Part shown: positions 35,401 through 47,898 of the stretch, in pieces
Layout of the letters: the number at the start of each line of letters is the position of its first letter
Numbering within the stretch: the first letter of the stretch is position 1
Origin: Lingula anatina
Lineage: Eukaryota; Brachiopoda; Lingulata; Lingulida; Lingulidae
Length of the DNA stretch: 64,000 bases
Direction: 5' to 3'
Assembly (NCBI RefSeq): GCF_001039355.2
Contig: NW_019774714.1
Span: forward strand, 374,842-438,841
Position numbers and translations under genes: made by a program
The notes under the pieces: generated by a model
What the model saw: only the letters and a program-made list of their open reading frames with translations
What the model was told of the DNA's origin: nothing
The model's database searches: none

Positions 35401-38400
35401 CCCACGACTTTCAACAACGTCTCTGTATGTTTATTTATACTGCCAATAAATCTGGGCTTATTTTAGCCATTTTGTTAGAAGTAGCAAAAAAAACAGTATG
35501 ACTACTATTGTAATGCATTTTCAACAATTCCATAGTTTGAGTGACACCCAATTTATTCCATCGATTTGACTGACGTTGTCTCCCCCGGGGATTTCCTCTC
35601 CAGTTTTCCAGATTCCTCCGAATGTCACAGCATATTTCACTTGGCTCGACACATTACTTCAGGACACCAACAGTACGTGAACATTTTTTATGACCAGTAT
35701 TTTATTGACCATATCTAAACAATATTATATCCATAATAATGATAGTAATCCATATTATATTATATCTATAATAATAATAATAGTAATCCATAATATATAT
35801 ATGTATCGCTTAAAAACAGCGGGACATTCCCCATTAAGGGTTGTTTTGACGTAGAACGACATTGCTTATCAAACTGTTGAAAATAAGAGGAAAAATTCTT
35901 GAAAAGAAGTCGAGTAAGAATGTCGGTAATTTTTGAATGACAAGACTAGTAATAAGTTCAGATGGGATTTTCACAAAAAGGGGGGTAAGGTCGTTTGATT
36001 CGCTAAGCTCGAATTCAAGAAATATTCCATAGGTGTTTTTGTTCATTCTTTGGTATTTATAGAGCAGAACAGTTTTCAGCAAGGTTCTCGATTTTTTTCT
36101 ATCCAGCAGTTGTTTTGCGTTACATGATATTGTTTATGAGGGACGATATCAGTTTCGTTTGTCTCGACATCGAGCAATGTGGAGAGCGTCAAAAACATAC
36201 ACCCTTAATTCGATCTGAAACGCTAACAGAGTACCACTGCTGGCACGGTGACGACGTACGGTTTATCTTGATGGAGTAATTAGACATGCATATGTATAGA
36301 ACAGCCGAGAGGTATATAGGATACTAATGCGTAAAAAAAACTGTTTTCTTAGTTTTGATAGTCTGTTTTACAGCATGTTAGGATACTTCGATGAAAGATA
36401 TTTATATTACACCGACCAGTAAAGTGCGTGTCATTGGCTCTGTGGTATAATTTGTGTAATGACGCAATGATTGAACAGCGCAACCATACATAAGATTCTG
36501 CATTGTATGATTTTATATTTAGATATATATTAACATTATCAGATTATGTGAATTAGAATAGTTTTCTAGTACTGTAAATCTTAAGGAAAGTTCAAAGGAA
36601 AAACTGTCTTTGCGATAAGTATCTATAGATTACTAGTGTAAGAATAAACACAACTTTCAAAAAAGACCCTTTACGAGGTAGCGCCAACGGTTAACTAAAT
36701 GGTTTATTTTTGTGGAAGCGACCTTAATATTTGAATATGCAAAGAGTCTGAGTAGTTTGAAGTATGTTGTGTCAAAATATGTCCTTTGTGCCGTCAATTT
36801 TGATAAGTTTAGAACATCGGTCCGATTTCAGTGATGTTACATAAAAGCAGTAATACAGCTGCTTCTGCCCTCTATGTGAAGTTGAATTTAAAAGTTAGAA
36901 TTTTTACGCAGTAGATATACAAAGCTATAGTTTAGCAGCATGCCTTTAAGAATCAAATATAATTTTTCTTTTTGTAGAGACGGTATGGAAAATATGATAC
37001 AGAATCACACGTACGCACGATCGCCCCTCAGAGCATACACAGAGACAGAGTTTGAGAATGCTTACCGAACGGCTGAGAGAGTAGGACAATTACCTTCTCC
37101 AGGTATATTACTTATATATGTAATCATTTAATCCAATATTTCTAACTTTTATCAATTTTTCATCAATTATTTCTTTTATTCTTCTTCTTTATATTAAAGC
37201 TTTGGATTATTCATTTATGGTCCAATGTTTTTATTTGTTATTCATTTACATGTATCTAATCAAGTACCAGTTGGTGGTTTTAATAAATATTCATATATTT
37301 ATTTCTTTATTTATTTATGTCGTAAGTTAATTATGTGCTGTCTGGTTAGCGCAATATGTGTCTTATGTTATTTTACTTAATTTGATTTAAGTTATATGGA
37401 TTTTTGTTTTATTTGGTGTTACAGAATAATTTATTTTAGTGCATTAATTTGTAAAAGAAAGTTATGCCCCCAAGTTCAATTAACATAAGGAATACATTTT
37501 GAGGAAAACTTAAAAAATATATTCAAGTGAAATTAAAGGGATAACAACTGTTTGTATGACACTTATATTTCACAATAAATATACTGTAAACAATATAATA
37601 AGTTCTATTTTACTACCAAAATGGCATTTATCGCAATTATTCTGGAATTTGTGCTTGACATCAGATCACGTGAACTCCATTGATGGCTACACTCTGTAAT
37701 AATCTCTTAAGAGAATATTGCAAAAAACCAAACTTAAAAAAAACAACAGGGGCTAATTTTGAATGTCGGAATGGGTTCATTTACCATTGATAAGTATGGG
37801 AAAATTGTCCTTTACCCGAGGAAAATCCCTTTATTTGCCAAAATGAACAGTTGTTATCCCTTTAATTTATATAACATTTACTAGGCTTAAACAGTTACAA
37901 ATGGGCTAAAAAAAACTTAGTAAGATCAATGGATTCGAGTAACTGTTAGGAAACTTTGAAATCTGTCAAGTCTAACTGTCATCAAATTTTTAAACCATTG
38001 CTTGCCTCCAAGCAGTGCATTATCACTGAGGTAAACGAAAAAGCTCAATTTGCAGAAATAAGATTTGATTGATTTATTGACTGTCTGATTAATATCTGCA
38101 TCAGCCCTAATTACAATACAATTACACTGGTAGATTTTGGATGTTGCTAAGTAGGAAGCCCCAGGATAAAATAAAAGAAAAACCTTTGCCGAGCGCAGCT
38201 CGGGGATGAAAAATGCTTGGTTTTGCCTAGTTTTGTTTGTTATCTGTTTTTTATTTTTATTTTATCATTTTTATTTTATTGTTTTTAATTGGAGAGAGAA
38301 GGAGGGGGCGTAGGGTGAAGCATGCCCATTGTACCGTCCTTTCCAACTGCCACTGCCCCTAAAACCAACTTTCGTCCACATGTCTGTTTAATAAGTGAAA

Positions 38401-39306
38401 ACAACTTGTAAATATTCAAAGGACATGTCTGTTTATGTTGCCATACATGGTTGTGTTATCTTGCCAAACTCTTGCATAATAACTCTTTTCATTTTGGAAA
38501 GTATTTTTTAGCAGTTTATGCTTTATGCTCTTGAATACTGTAGAGGCTAGGGATATGGAATAGTTATGATAAGCAAGGTTTCATTCCAACATGACAAACG
38601 AAACGCTGTATTATCTATATTGGGTATATTTTAAAATAATAGATTTCTGAAGTATTCCTTTGAACTTCTAAATAATGTTCATATTTTAAAATAACTAAAG
38701 CCGCTTAAGTCAGAAATAAAAAAGACAACAGATTTTGGAACTGGTTGGATATGTGTGCATGTTTACGTGTGTTTCTTTTATGTTTATTTCAGCAGGCACT
38801 GTATTTAAAGCCCCCCCTCCCCTGACGGCATTTTAAAAATTAGACAATAGTTCTGATTGATATATTTTGTGAATATTTTGTTATTCGTTTTACTTTTAGC
38901 AGACGCACTATCCAAGGGGCTCCCCGTGACGTCAGCGCCAAATGCGATGTACTTAACAGATTTATATCCAAAACTGTGGGGAAACTTCTTAGGACTACGG
39001 CTGCCATCGGCTCAGTTTGGGACAGCAGCAATGTACTCGCCTCAGCTAGCGGCGGCTGCAGCGTCCTCTGCTGGACTAGCTGGACTGAGTGACCCCTGGA
39101 CATTATTTTATCATAGCTACAGAACATGCTTTCCGGCACTATATCCGGGCACTTCGCCGGCTGACGATAGGACGCGCGCTCACGTGGCACATACAATGCG
39201 CTACAGACCTTACATGATGCCACGCCAAAACATCAGAGAACACTCGCCAAAACATTCCGGCCTTCAAGGCAGCAACGAAACTGATTCTCAGGCCAAAGAT
39301 GATTAG
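23256..39306 (+). CDS. tbx20: T-box transcription factor Tbx20, seven coding exons, 517 aa
   Basis: Exons 23256-23487, 28431-28707, 31835-32108, 34077-34238, 34641-34717, 36978-37102 and 38900-39306 join with matching phases into 518 codons including TAG. The T-box domain covers about residues 143-340: [49 protein letters not shown]-like [11 protein letters not shown] and [17 protein letters not shown]. Within the T-box family these and the following [12 protein letters not shown] match the Tbx20 (midline/H15) class. An eh1-like Groucho-recruiting motif, FTIDAIMG, is at residues 29-36, followed by a Ser- and Asp-rich tract (about 39-68). The C-terminus has an Ala run and no known domain. Tbx20 proteins act in the nucleus in heart, neural and ectodermal patterning in various animals; the role here is inferred. 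A long gene-poor flank on each side fits a developmental regulator. Confidence 0.95.
23488..28430 (+). other. Tbx20 intron 1 (4.9 kb)
   Basis: Canonical ends (GTAAGT ... TTTTTCCAG). No coding sequence seen. It carries a phased TGACA cluster at 25887-25953. Large first introns of developmental T-box genes often hold enhancers. Confidence 0.8.
25887..25953 (+). promoter_or_regulatory. Cluster of five TGACA sites in Tbx20 intron 1
   Basis: TGACA occurs at 25887, 25898, 25908, 25918 and 25949, all on the + strand; the first four are 10-11 bases apart, one helical turn. TGACA is the core recognised by TALE homeodomain proteins (Meis, TGIF). Function is inferred. Confidence 0.4.
28431..28707 (+). 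CDS. tbx20: Tbx20 exon 2: linker and start of T-box
   Basis: Ser/Thr/Lys-rich linker (about residues 78-142) then [20 protein letters not shown]. Acceptor TTTTTCCAG, donor AAG|GTGAGA, phase 2. Confidence 0.95.
28736..28789. repeat. AAT microsatellite
   Basis: Uninterrupted AAT units directly after Tbx20 exon 2. Confidence 0.9.
29370..29436. repeat. Compound CT-GT microsatellite
   Basis: CT run passing into a GT run in Tbx20 intron 2. Confidence 0.9.
30849..30881. repeat. GA run followed by poly-G
   Basis: Low-complexity GA then G run in Tbx20 intron 2. Confidence 0.85.
31407..31442 (+). repeat. Left arm of 36 bp perfect inverted repeat (intron 2)
   Basis: Identical, as the reverse complement, to 35263-35298 in intron 5. 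The match starts ACACTACC and ends TTACATA. Flanking sequences do not match. Confidence 0.9.
31835..32108 (+). CDS. tbx20: Tbx20 exon 3: central T-box
   Basis: Encodes [14 protein letters not shown] through [12 protein letters not shown] (residues 171-261). Acceptor TTGATTGCAG, donor CAT|GTGAGT, phase 0. Confidence 0.95.
32122..32158. repeat. CT microsatellite
   Basis: CT-rich run just after exon 3. Confidence 0.85.
34077..34238 (+). CDS. tbx20: Tbx20 exon 4: T-box
   Basis: Encodes [15 protein letters not shown] through [11 protein letters not shown] (residues 262-315), with the DNA-contacting FPET and TAYQN segments. Acceptor TTTTTCCAG, donor CTG|GTGAGT, phase 0. Confidence 0.95.
34641..34717 (+). 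CDS. tbx20: Tbx20 exon 5: end of T-box
   Basis: Encodes [19 protein letters not shown] and on to DLER, the 3-10 helix that enters the minor groove in T-box structures. Acceptor AATTTACAG, donor GAG|GTTCGT, phase 2. Confidence 0.9.
35263..35298 (-). repeat. Right arm of 36 bp perfect inverted repeat (intron 5)
   Basis: Reverse complement of 31407-31442, 36 of 36 bases. The two arms enclose Tbx20 exons 3, 4 and 5. Confidence 0.9.
36978..37102 (+). CDS. tbx20: Tbx20 exon 6: post-T-box region
   Basis: Encodes [19 protein letters not shown] and a Glu/Thr-rich tail. The N-H-T-Y-A-R-S-P stretch is a Tbx20-class hallmark. Acceptor TTTTTGTAG, donor CAG|GTATAT, phase 1. Confidence 0.9.
38900..39306 (+). 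CDS. tbx20: Tbx20 exon 7: C-terminus and stop
   Basis: Tandem acceptor TTTTAGCAG: cutting after TAG (start 38900) or CAG (start 38903) keeps frame and changes one Ala. Contains [14 protein letters not shown] and ends SQAKDD before the TAG at 39304-39306. Confidence 0.85.
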
Positions 39307-39423
39307 AGCATTCAGTCACGTCTATATACCTGTAACTACTACCAATAAGTAAGACGGTCAGGGAGTTAGTGTGTGTGTGAGAGAGAAAGAGCATGAGAGA
39401 TATATTGGCTGATCTGTTAGTGG

Positions 39424-39429
39424 AATAAA
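39424..39429 (+). other. Candidate Tbx20 polyadenylation signal
   Basis: AATAAA 118 bases after the stop codon. Other AT-rich candidates exist further downstream, so the 3' UTR may be longer. Confidence 0.4.
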
Positions 39430-41480
39430 TTTGAGCTTCATTTAGGTGCAGGACGCCTAATATCTGAATGGTAAAAGTTTAGACTTGATGTCGCAGCCTT
39501 TACATGGATATTTTCCGTCTATGGGACAGATCAGCCTATTTGCTTCATTGGCGATATATCCCTATGTAAGGGCGAAGTGCTGAACCACTTTAGACTGAAT
39601 AATATCAAACCAAAAAGAAACAAAAAGCATATAATCTCAAACCAAAAACAACATCAGAACCCGCTGTGATGTTCATTTTCATTTTCCTTGGCATCAATTA
39701 TCACGCCATCAACGTCGCAGGTGCCCACTAGGAAATTGCCCATATTTTCAAGTAGCATTGATTTAATATTCAACAACCCGTATGTTCAGAACTATCAGGG
39801 GGCGTGCTCTAATTAGAGCAATTAATATTGTAAAAATTCAAGATTAACAAAGACAATTTTGCCTGAAACGTGTTCGTTGTAATGTGTTTGCTTTTAATCT
39901 TTGAAATATGTTATTACTGTATTTCATCGATATATTTTGACTGTATTTTCTGGAACCCGTTCGTGTCTATTTTTTGATATGAAGAAAATTGTTACTTCTA
40001 TGTTATATGTCTACTGTCTTCCTTTGAAATCTGGTTACTCTTTCTCCATTTCTTCATTTTCTATTTGAATCCAAGTCCATCTATTGATAGCGTCTGCTGG
40101 TTAAGTTGAATGAAATAAGGCATAAGTCATATTGTCATTTGGCCATCTGTTTTTGTATTGATGCATATTACAAAATTGGCGTATAAAACGGTATCTGCAT
40201 AAAATCTGTTGGTATGAAATAGTTGTAGAGAAGACAGAGAGCTGCTGACAGTGTCACACGTAGTTATATAAAGATATATGATGAAGTATTGAAAATGTAG
40301 GGCAGTTTTGTTTGATAAAATCCCATGTTTCTAAAATTGGCACCCCAAACGTTTTGTTTACATGTATATAATGCTAGAGTAAAAAACGGTGTTCTTATAA
40401 AAAGGTGCCAAAATATCGATGTATATTTTATCTTCTTTTATTTGTTTCATACATGTATATAACGTAATCTAGTAAATGTTTCTGGAATATGGCTGGTGTA
40501 TTCTTCAGCATAACATGAATTCAGCTGTGCAGCATCATTGTCAAACCTTAAAACGACATAAATTTAGCAGAAGTGTTAATGTACTTTTGTCCTTTGGATA
40601 CAGCATGATTGCGAGCACATGTGGGAGATACATATGTATCTTAACCTATGAGTACGTCTGCTGCTCAACGACCAACTTGTATTAAAACGAATTGGGTTAT
40701 ATTAATCAATGAAAACGCCGGTGAGTGTTGGTTAAATCAAAGTTAATTTTAGGAGATCAGGCTCATATGTTTATTGATGAGCAAAATATGTTGCATACAA
40801 GTTTAAGAGACAAGTTGGGTTAAAATATACGAATGTGAAATTATCTTTTTGTTGTTCTAATTTCCTTTTTTAAATCAAGGAAGTCGCGTTTTGACTCCCT
40901 TGTTTAAACCCAGACTGACTATATATTTGTGGCACGAATTAAGAATTTTAATTGGCAACCATGTTCAGCTTGAACGTGCTACTTTAAAAATGTTAACCTT
41001 TAATTCGTTTGATTTTTCTCACTTACGGCCACGTCCGGAGTGTAGCAAAATTAATGAATAGAGTAACCTATAGAGTTACCTATGAAAATTAGTCGTCAAA
41101 ATAGGATTTGCAGATATATATGAAAAGCACGCTTAATTTTGATATTTCTCCTTATATGACTATATATCTGTTAGTTACGAGGTAGGAAGTTTGACTGAGA
41201 TTAACATTATTGGTCTGCGTCCTGAGCTGCCGCTGAGCTCCCGGTTCCCAATAACTGTTAAAGGTGACAGATTGCAAACGCGGCTTAATGAGATTTAATG
41301 AAGTGGGAATTTAATACTTTTAAAGAGCATCTTGCGAACGCTACTCTCCTCCGCCATAATGTGACCCAAATTTAGCTGAAGTAATCGCTCCGGAGCGCGT
41401 CTCGGCCCAGCGTCGACAATTTGGGTAGTGAGCCGATTAATGAAATTTCTCAGCAGTCAAAAAGACTAAAATGGGGGAGA
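39430..41480. other. Tbx20 3' flank, no gene seen
   Basis: AT-rich sequence without protein-like frames; a long 3' UTR could occupy part of it. Confidence 0.5.
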
Positions 41481-41486
41481 TGACTT

Positions 41487-41550
41487 GTATTTATCAACTT
41501 GTCAAAACAAGAAAGAACAAGAAATCTAGAATTTTATAGGGGTGTGACAG
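41487..41550. promoter_or_regulatory. Element B', copy of element B downstream of Tbx20
   Basis: Exact 20-base match with 21406-21425, followed by TAGGGGTGTGACAG, whose GGTGTGA (41541-41547) is a T-box half site. Confidence 0.45.
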
Positions 41551-44489
41551 AGTAGTTTCAAATTAGGAGCCAAGCTGGGCCCTATGAAATGTCCAAACCA
41601 CACGCTAAGGTACAAAGGGATAATATTAGTGCTAGAGGCCCTTGCCGTCGTTAAGACAAATCTCCAAATTCAGATGATAACTTTCAAAAAGGTTAATTCG
41701 TGTTTTGTTGTATGATTTATTAGTTCAATGAAACTTCATTTTAGCTACAGAAATTGTTTTTCCAATCAGCAGCAAAAATATAAAAATAAAAAAATCAGTG
41801 ACTTTTTGACAGCAGGGACTTTGGCTGCATCTTTATTGTTAGATAGCCATACATTTTCATCAAAACTTAACTAAAATTTAATTCTGATAGCAACCGAATT
41901 GTTGTCGATAAAATCAGTTATATTTGCTTAATATTACGTGAAATAACACTTCACGTTCATACAATGAACAATTTATGTCTCATAAAGATGCAAATTTGCA
42001 TTTTTACATTAATTTGAAGGAGTACAATCAACAATTACGTTTTATAAGCTCACGAAAAATGATTTAAACATTTCCGAGATTTAATTTTCGAATTACAAAA
42101 AAATCTGGGTCATAAATAAAGAGAAAATGGGTATATACATTGCCATTGCTTTACTTATACAATCCTGAGAATTTCAACACGGTGGGCTCATACTTGGTTT
42201 TATCTGTATCTTTCACAAAGGATTTCTGTCGTCGTGACAGAAATCAGAGATGCCTTCTTAAACGCCGTAACCGACCAAATTATAAAGAGTATCCGATTTA
42301 CCTTCAGAAACGAATCAAACCGCGTTTTCAAAGACTTCCGGTGTGACGACAAATGGCAATTGTAAAATTAACTCAATGAAATTAAGGAAATTTAACTTCC
42401 ATTACAAATTACAAATTAGCGAACGTACCATAGGAACAGGGGTACTGTTTAATAAGACACGGGTACTGTGTGTGTGCGCGTTTAGAGGAGGGTGATTAAT
42501 TCCCATCAACCTACCGCGCGTTCACTGCTTCAAGCAGTTAATTAACTGTACAACAAATATAACACTGTGATATTTCTGTGACACCGACGACAAAAGTGAA
42601 CTTGATTAAAACCAGTGTGCGTCTCCCGGCCCCGTCAATTCCCTGCCCGCAGTGTCGGCCCTCCTTTCTTAACCGTCCCGATGATTAACTGGAATCCTCG
42701 CGTCCAGGTACCGCTCGTTCACCTGGCGCTGTTAGACCTGTGTTGCCGCTATACGGGGGCGGTCCTTTTGATCTTGGTATCAGTAGCCGAGTATTATTTG
42801 TAAATATTTCGGACGAATCACCAGGTACAAGCTCTAAACGGTCCCTCGGCATATCTCTTGTGACACTGCAATGCTCTGAGACTCCTCAATCAACCAAGGG
42901 GCATTGTCCCGCGACACAAGGGGCCAAATGATACCATTAATGAGATGTTGATGGCAAGAAGAGGGCGTAAAGGGTAAGGCGTTCACCCGTCGACCCGCGA
43001 CTCGGACGAAGCGATTAGGAATTGAATTAAAATCGATGCAGTCAAGCAATGCGTTTTGAATGTTAATGATTTTTTTGGAAACGGAATAGGCGCGCGTTGA
43101 AAAAAGTACCATTGATAGATTCTCCTCTAGTGTTAAAGAACCGGACGTCTCGAGTTCTGCCTGCTTTTATATTCAGTATTCAGAAGACAGATTGCAATTG
43201 TTTGACTTTATCTGCAAGCTCGCTGTCTATTTAGAGATTTCATCGCATGTCTTGTGTAACAAGTAGCAGAAAGAATAATTCATATCCAGCCGAATACGCC
43301 GCTTCTGTCACAATGCTGATACACAAAGCAGATATTGCTGAAGATACATTCAGTGAATGAGAACGGCGCCGCCAATGTGACAAAATTAGCAGCAACAATG
43401 ACGACAGGATTTTCAAAACAAAACATTATTTTAAAAAGAATTTTTTGGATATTTGTCTAAAAATGACAAAATCTGGACAAAAGACCCAACTAGCTATGTA
43501 TATATATATACAGTTTTATAGGATTTCGTTTGGGTTTTTTAAAGGATTTGACAATGCAAATGCTTTGTTTGAAGTTTTATAATTTGTTTTTTTTTTTCAA
43601 CTTGTTTAAAGAATACTCGTAGTTATACAAAACATTTGTAGACTTACTGGACAGGAGTTACAAATTGTTTGACAAATCATGTGATTCTGTAAAATAGTAC
43701 TTTATAATAACTGTACATCTTTAGGCAGAATGAAAAGGCATATTATTTACCAGTGTTGAGGCACATCTCTAAAACCCATGTCAAATTAATATAAATTTTT
43801 GGTTTTGTTGTCTTGACGTTTCATCTTATCTAAATTTTTTCAACAAGTTTCAAAATTCATAGATAGTAGAAATGGAATAGAAACGCTGCATCTACTTTTA
43901 AATTGGGTTCAAAAATATGTACCATATATCGACAGCAAATTTACTTGTCTGATGGAATCATCAAACTTGAATCCGTATCAAATATACGAACAGTATTAAA
44001 TGAAAGCGTTGGGTTTTCTTCATGATTTGTTTCAAAAATGAATATTTATATCATAAGAGTTAGTGTTTTATCTTATTCAAATCAGCCATTATCTTGTAAT
44101 CAACCGTGTTTCAAAATGCATACTAGACGGGGTTAGGACAATAATTGACAAATCTTTCGCCAAGGAGATCCCTCTATCCTGAAAAGAAATCCCTGCTTGG
44201 GAACTGTGCAAGTATTTTAACACAAGCCCTCCAAACACAAAAAGAAACGCCATTACAATAAAGCTTCTTAATCCCCGGGCTTTATTTCGCTTTTATCAGA
44301 TGGTGTTTCATTTTCAAATAAGCTGGGTTTTCCTTGCCAGTCTTAAGGAAATTCCCGGTGGATTTTACCTGTTATTTTATGAACACAATCTCACAATTTA
44401 ACAAGATTGCACGATCGCCGGTCGATAATTTGCCGTGATTTATTGACTTTTCCCTTCCAATTGACATTTAAATCAGTCCGTAGTTGAGC

Positions 44490-44570
44490 GTTTAATCAAC
44501 TACATGCGACTAAAATGACGTTAGAAAGAGACCTTGTTAGAATCGTGTCTAGATTAAGCCTGATTAGGCG
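44490..44570. promoter_or_regulatory. Element A', copy of element A downstream of Tbx20
   Basis: Aligns with 14849-14925; GACCTTGTTAGA exact at 44530-44541. Same orientation as the upstream copy. Confidence 0.45.
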
Positions 44571-47139
44571 GGATTCGGACCACTTTTATTAAATCTCTAT
44601 TAAATAAAGCCTTTGGAGCGAATATACACTCCGTCTAGTCACATCCATGGCCACAGTGCAACAGAAACGCGAGCAGAAAAAAAACAAAGACGACGTCTAC
44701 AAGACAACAAGAAACTTGGGAAATATTTACAGCTTCATTGATTTTATTGTTGGCAAAAATGATCTGACATGACGTTATGATATTAAGTAAATGGGTAAAC
44801 GCTGTCGCTCGATGTTTTGCATTATATTATGATGTTCACTTGTAAAGAAGTGAAATGTGTACTTTTGCGGTTTCCATCCATATCCCAAAATTCGATTGAT
44901 CGGTCGGCACTCTTGAAGAACGTTTCAAAGTCGAGGTTTTTGTGGTCACTGTCCGGTCAACATGGAATCTAATCTAATGCTATGAAAAAAGGCTGGGTGT
45001 CTCTAATTTTCTCGTCTGTTTCCGTTGACTGAACGCTAAATGTCAACTAAAAGTACGAATAAGCAACAATAGAATTCAAAGGAATAGAATAGCAAAACAA
45101 AACAAAACAAAAAATTATAATAACATTGGCGCAAATAAGGCTGGGGACTCTTCATCTGAAACCGCCATTTCCATGATTATTCTAATTTGAACAGCTGGCA
45201 TCACAAACTCGATAATAAAAGGTTTTGGTGAAAAGGTAATACTTTCTAAAGATACCAAATATGTGAGTTTTCTTCTTTTTGTTATTTGGCATGACGTTTC
45301 GACCCTCTTTGAATAGGCCTGAAACGATTAAATTTTTGACTGTCTTTATAAAAGAGGCAATAAAAACCATACTGCACCAAATCAAAAGGAATTGTTCTAG
45401 AAAATGTATTCAAAACAACACTGCCTCTGTTTTTCCATTAATGAACTTTTTTTTGCCCCCTCGTTTTGCCCGGTTTCATCATTTCCACACCAACACCCCC
45501 ACACGCAAGTTAACACAGTGACGCACTACTTAATATCGCGCATTCATTTTTATGACTCGGATTTATGACTTTGTCGTTAATTCCGCAAACAATTATTCCT
45601 CGCAACCAATTTCATCATCGCCATCGTATTCTCATTTCTAAAAGATGCAATTTTGTTCATCGCAAAATGATAGAAAAATAGATGAGTCTAAATCACCGTG
45701 ATGTCGCCGAGACTTGGCTGACTAGATAGAAGTATTGATCAAAATCTTAGTTCTCGGCCTCAACGCTGACGCACTTGTTCGGAAGACAGTTTACTGCCAT
45801 TTGATAATAGATACATTACAATCTCTATATTTGTGCTACTTCAAATTCAATATCTTGATATTAAAAAGGACATGCCTAATTCCTGTACTTAGTTAATTAT
45901 AAAAACAAAAATTCAGCAACTTTCTTCAGTGCGTTACACTTCTTTGTAAACAAATTTCGAAACAATTTTGGAACTTTTAGTGGATGACTTTTGGGTGCTT
46001 TGTTGAACTGACGTACCTCAATTCGACGTTGTTCCTACAGATAAATAACAATTATGTATTTCGATTGGCATCCCTGTGTATTGTTCCCAGACGGACAACG
46101 TTTTTGCTTTACTTTTGCTGTCTTGAGGATTTTGATAACATGATTGCCAAGAAATCTTCATAAAAGCATTTGTATTTATTTCCAGGGCAGCATGTCAATT
46201 TTTGAAACCCTGAACAAATAACAACACCTATACAAGCCTAACCATGAGAACGCAATGACTCAACTAGTTACAGCGTATGGTGTCACGGAGCTCATATGGT
46301 TAAAAAGCAGGCAATTGTGTCAATCCCTAAACAAAGTTCTAAAACTATAACTAAAATATTTGGCTGATACCAATTTTTCTATTTCACAACTTTGCACCTT
46401 AAAGAATGAGGGCACATATTTCTAGCAATTTTTCTCGATGAAACCCCTTATCTTTTTATCTCTCTTCAATGAGTGGCACCGCATTATATCACATTAGCGA
46501 CCAGCTTGCGTTTTGCCAGATGCTCTTAAGTTGGCAGTGATAAAATGCCTCGGCAGCGTTCTGTCAGTTATTAATGTTCCACCGTATTGAGTTATGTTTT
46601 TTGGTCTTATTTATCACAATCAAATGCTCGTTCTCTATTGTCAAGAGATGTATGGGATTTCTCACACCGCAGATGAACGTTCATTGTATGAGCATTTTAA
46701 GATTAGTCAAATCTTATATGCTAAATGTTTTACTACTTCGAAAACGTATTACGAAGAGAGAGACGAAATATTCTTTTTCCCCAGCCTGGGCGGGGAACGT
46801 TAAGTTTATAAACGTTTTAATTTTAAGAAAAAGTATCACTAAAAATTATATGTAAAAGATAAATTTGGTAGCACAGTGGCTCACCGTTAGTTATGAGACA
46901 CCGAAAGAAGGTAACTATTGGTAAAAAAACATATCTTTCTGGCAAGTCAGTTTTTATTTATATGAGTACCGAACACAACAACAAGTTGCTTTTTTTTTCT
47001 CAACCTATTTTAACAGCGTTTCAGTTTCGTATTCCGGTAGCGTTATCCGAATGTCAGTCGGTTTTGTAGAAAGATTTGGGTGGTGGACACGAAACCCCTA
47101 AAACCTTTCAGTATTACTTTAAGACGCCCGTCAAGTGCT

Positions 47140-47254
47140 TGATGCATAAAATACGTGATAAGTTGTTAAATGGCGGGAGAAAGTCCAAGTTTTCACAAAA
47201 AATCCACTTAAAACCAGTTAATAGCCTGGTAAGAAATGCGAGCGTCTGGCGCCA
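47140..47254. promoter_or_regulatory. Element D', copy of element D downstream of Tbx20
   Basis: GCATAAAA and TGATAAGTTGTTAAA (47156-47170), then CGTCTGGCGCC (47243-47253), in the order seen at 13051-13131. Confidence 0.4.
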
Positions 47255-47888
47255 AAAGAAAGATTTGATTAAGAGATCACGGGAACGCAGATAAACTTGC
47301 TTTAGAAGATGTATCAGAATTTGGCAAGTGTTTTTCTCCGCAGAAATTATTGGGCCGCGCTGCCAAGTTTTCTTCAAGTTTGTGCATATTTATTACCTGG
47401 TTTCGGTACTTGATGTACGCGATGAACGGAAGGAAAAGTCTATAAAAAACGTCTCTCGGTGCTGTATCACGCAACTTAGTAGGGCCTAAGTGACTTAATA
47501 AAATTTCGTTTCAACTAACTTGAAAAGTTCATTCTCGTTTTACGTATGAGAAGATCTGCGCTGAGAAGAGGCTGAATGGAGACTATGAAAGGCAGGAAAT
47601 TTAGTCTCCACGGTGTTTTAGGTTCGGTAAAAGCTGGCGTTGTTTGCGGGCTGGGCTGGGAAGATGGCGTACTGCGGGGAGTGCGAGGTGGGAGAAACGG
47701 GAGACGCCGCTGACACTCATCAGGATTTACTAAACAAAGCGTCCGTGGTTAGAGGAAGCATGGTACAGGGACTAGAAAGCCTGTAGGATATGCTGTCCTA
47801 TGATTGATTGTTCAATTTCAGCCGGGACAATGTCGACCCAGGTTGTTTAGAACACGAAGGTAAACAATCTTCCCCAATCACAGCGTGA

Positions 47889-47898
47889 TTTCACACCT
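47889..47898 (-). promoter_or_regulatory. Consensus T-box half site
   Basis: TTTCACACCT is the reverse complement of AGGTGTGAAA, the classical T-box half-palindrome. It lies between elements D' and C' in GC-richer sequence beside CCAATCACAGCG. Binding by Tbx20 itself is inference. Confidence 0.4.

Noticed and set aside
38857-38899. Hydrophobic leader [14 protein letters not shown] in front of the last Tbx20 exon
   Set aside because: It is intron sequence; the acceptor TTTTAGCAG lies inside it and the Tbx20 frame enters at 38900 or 38903.
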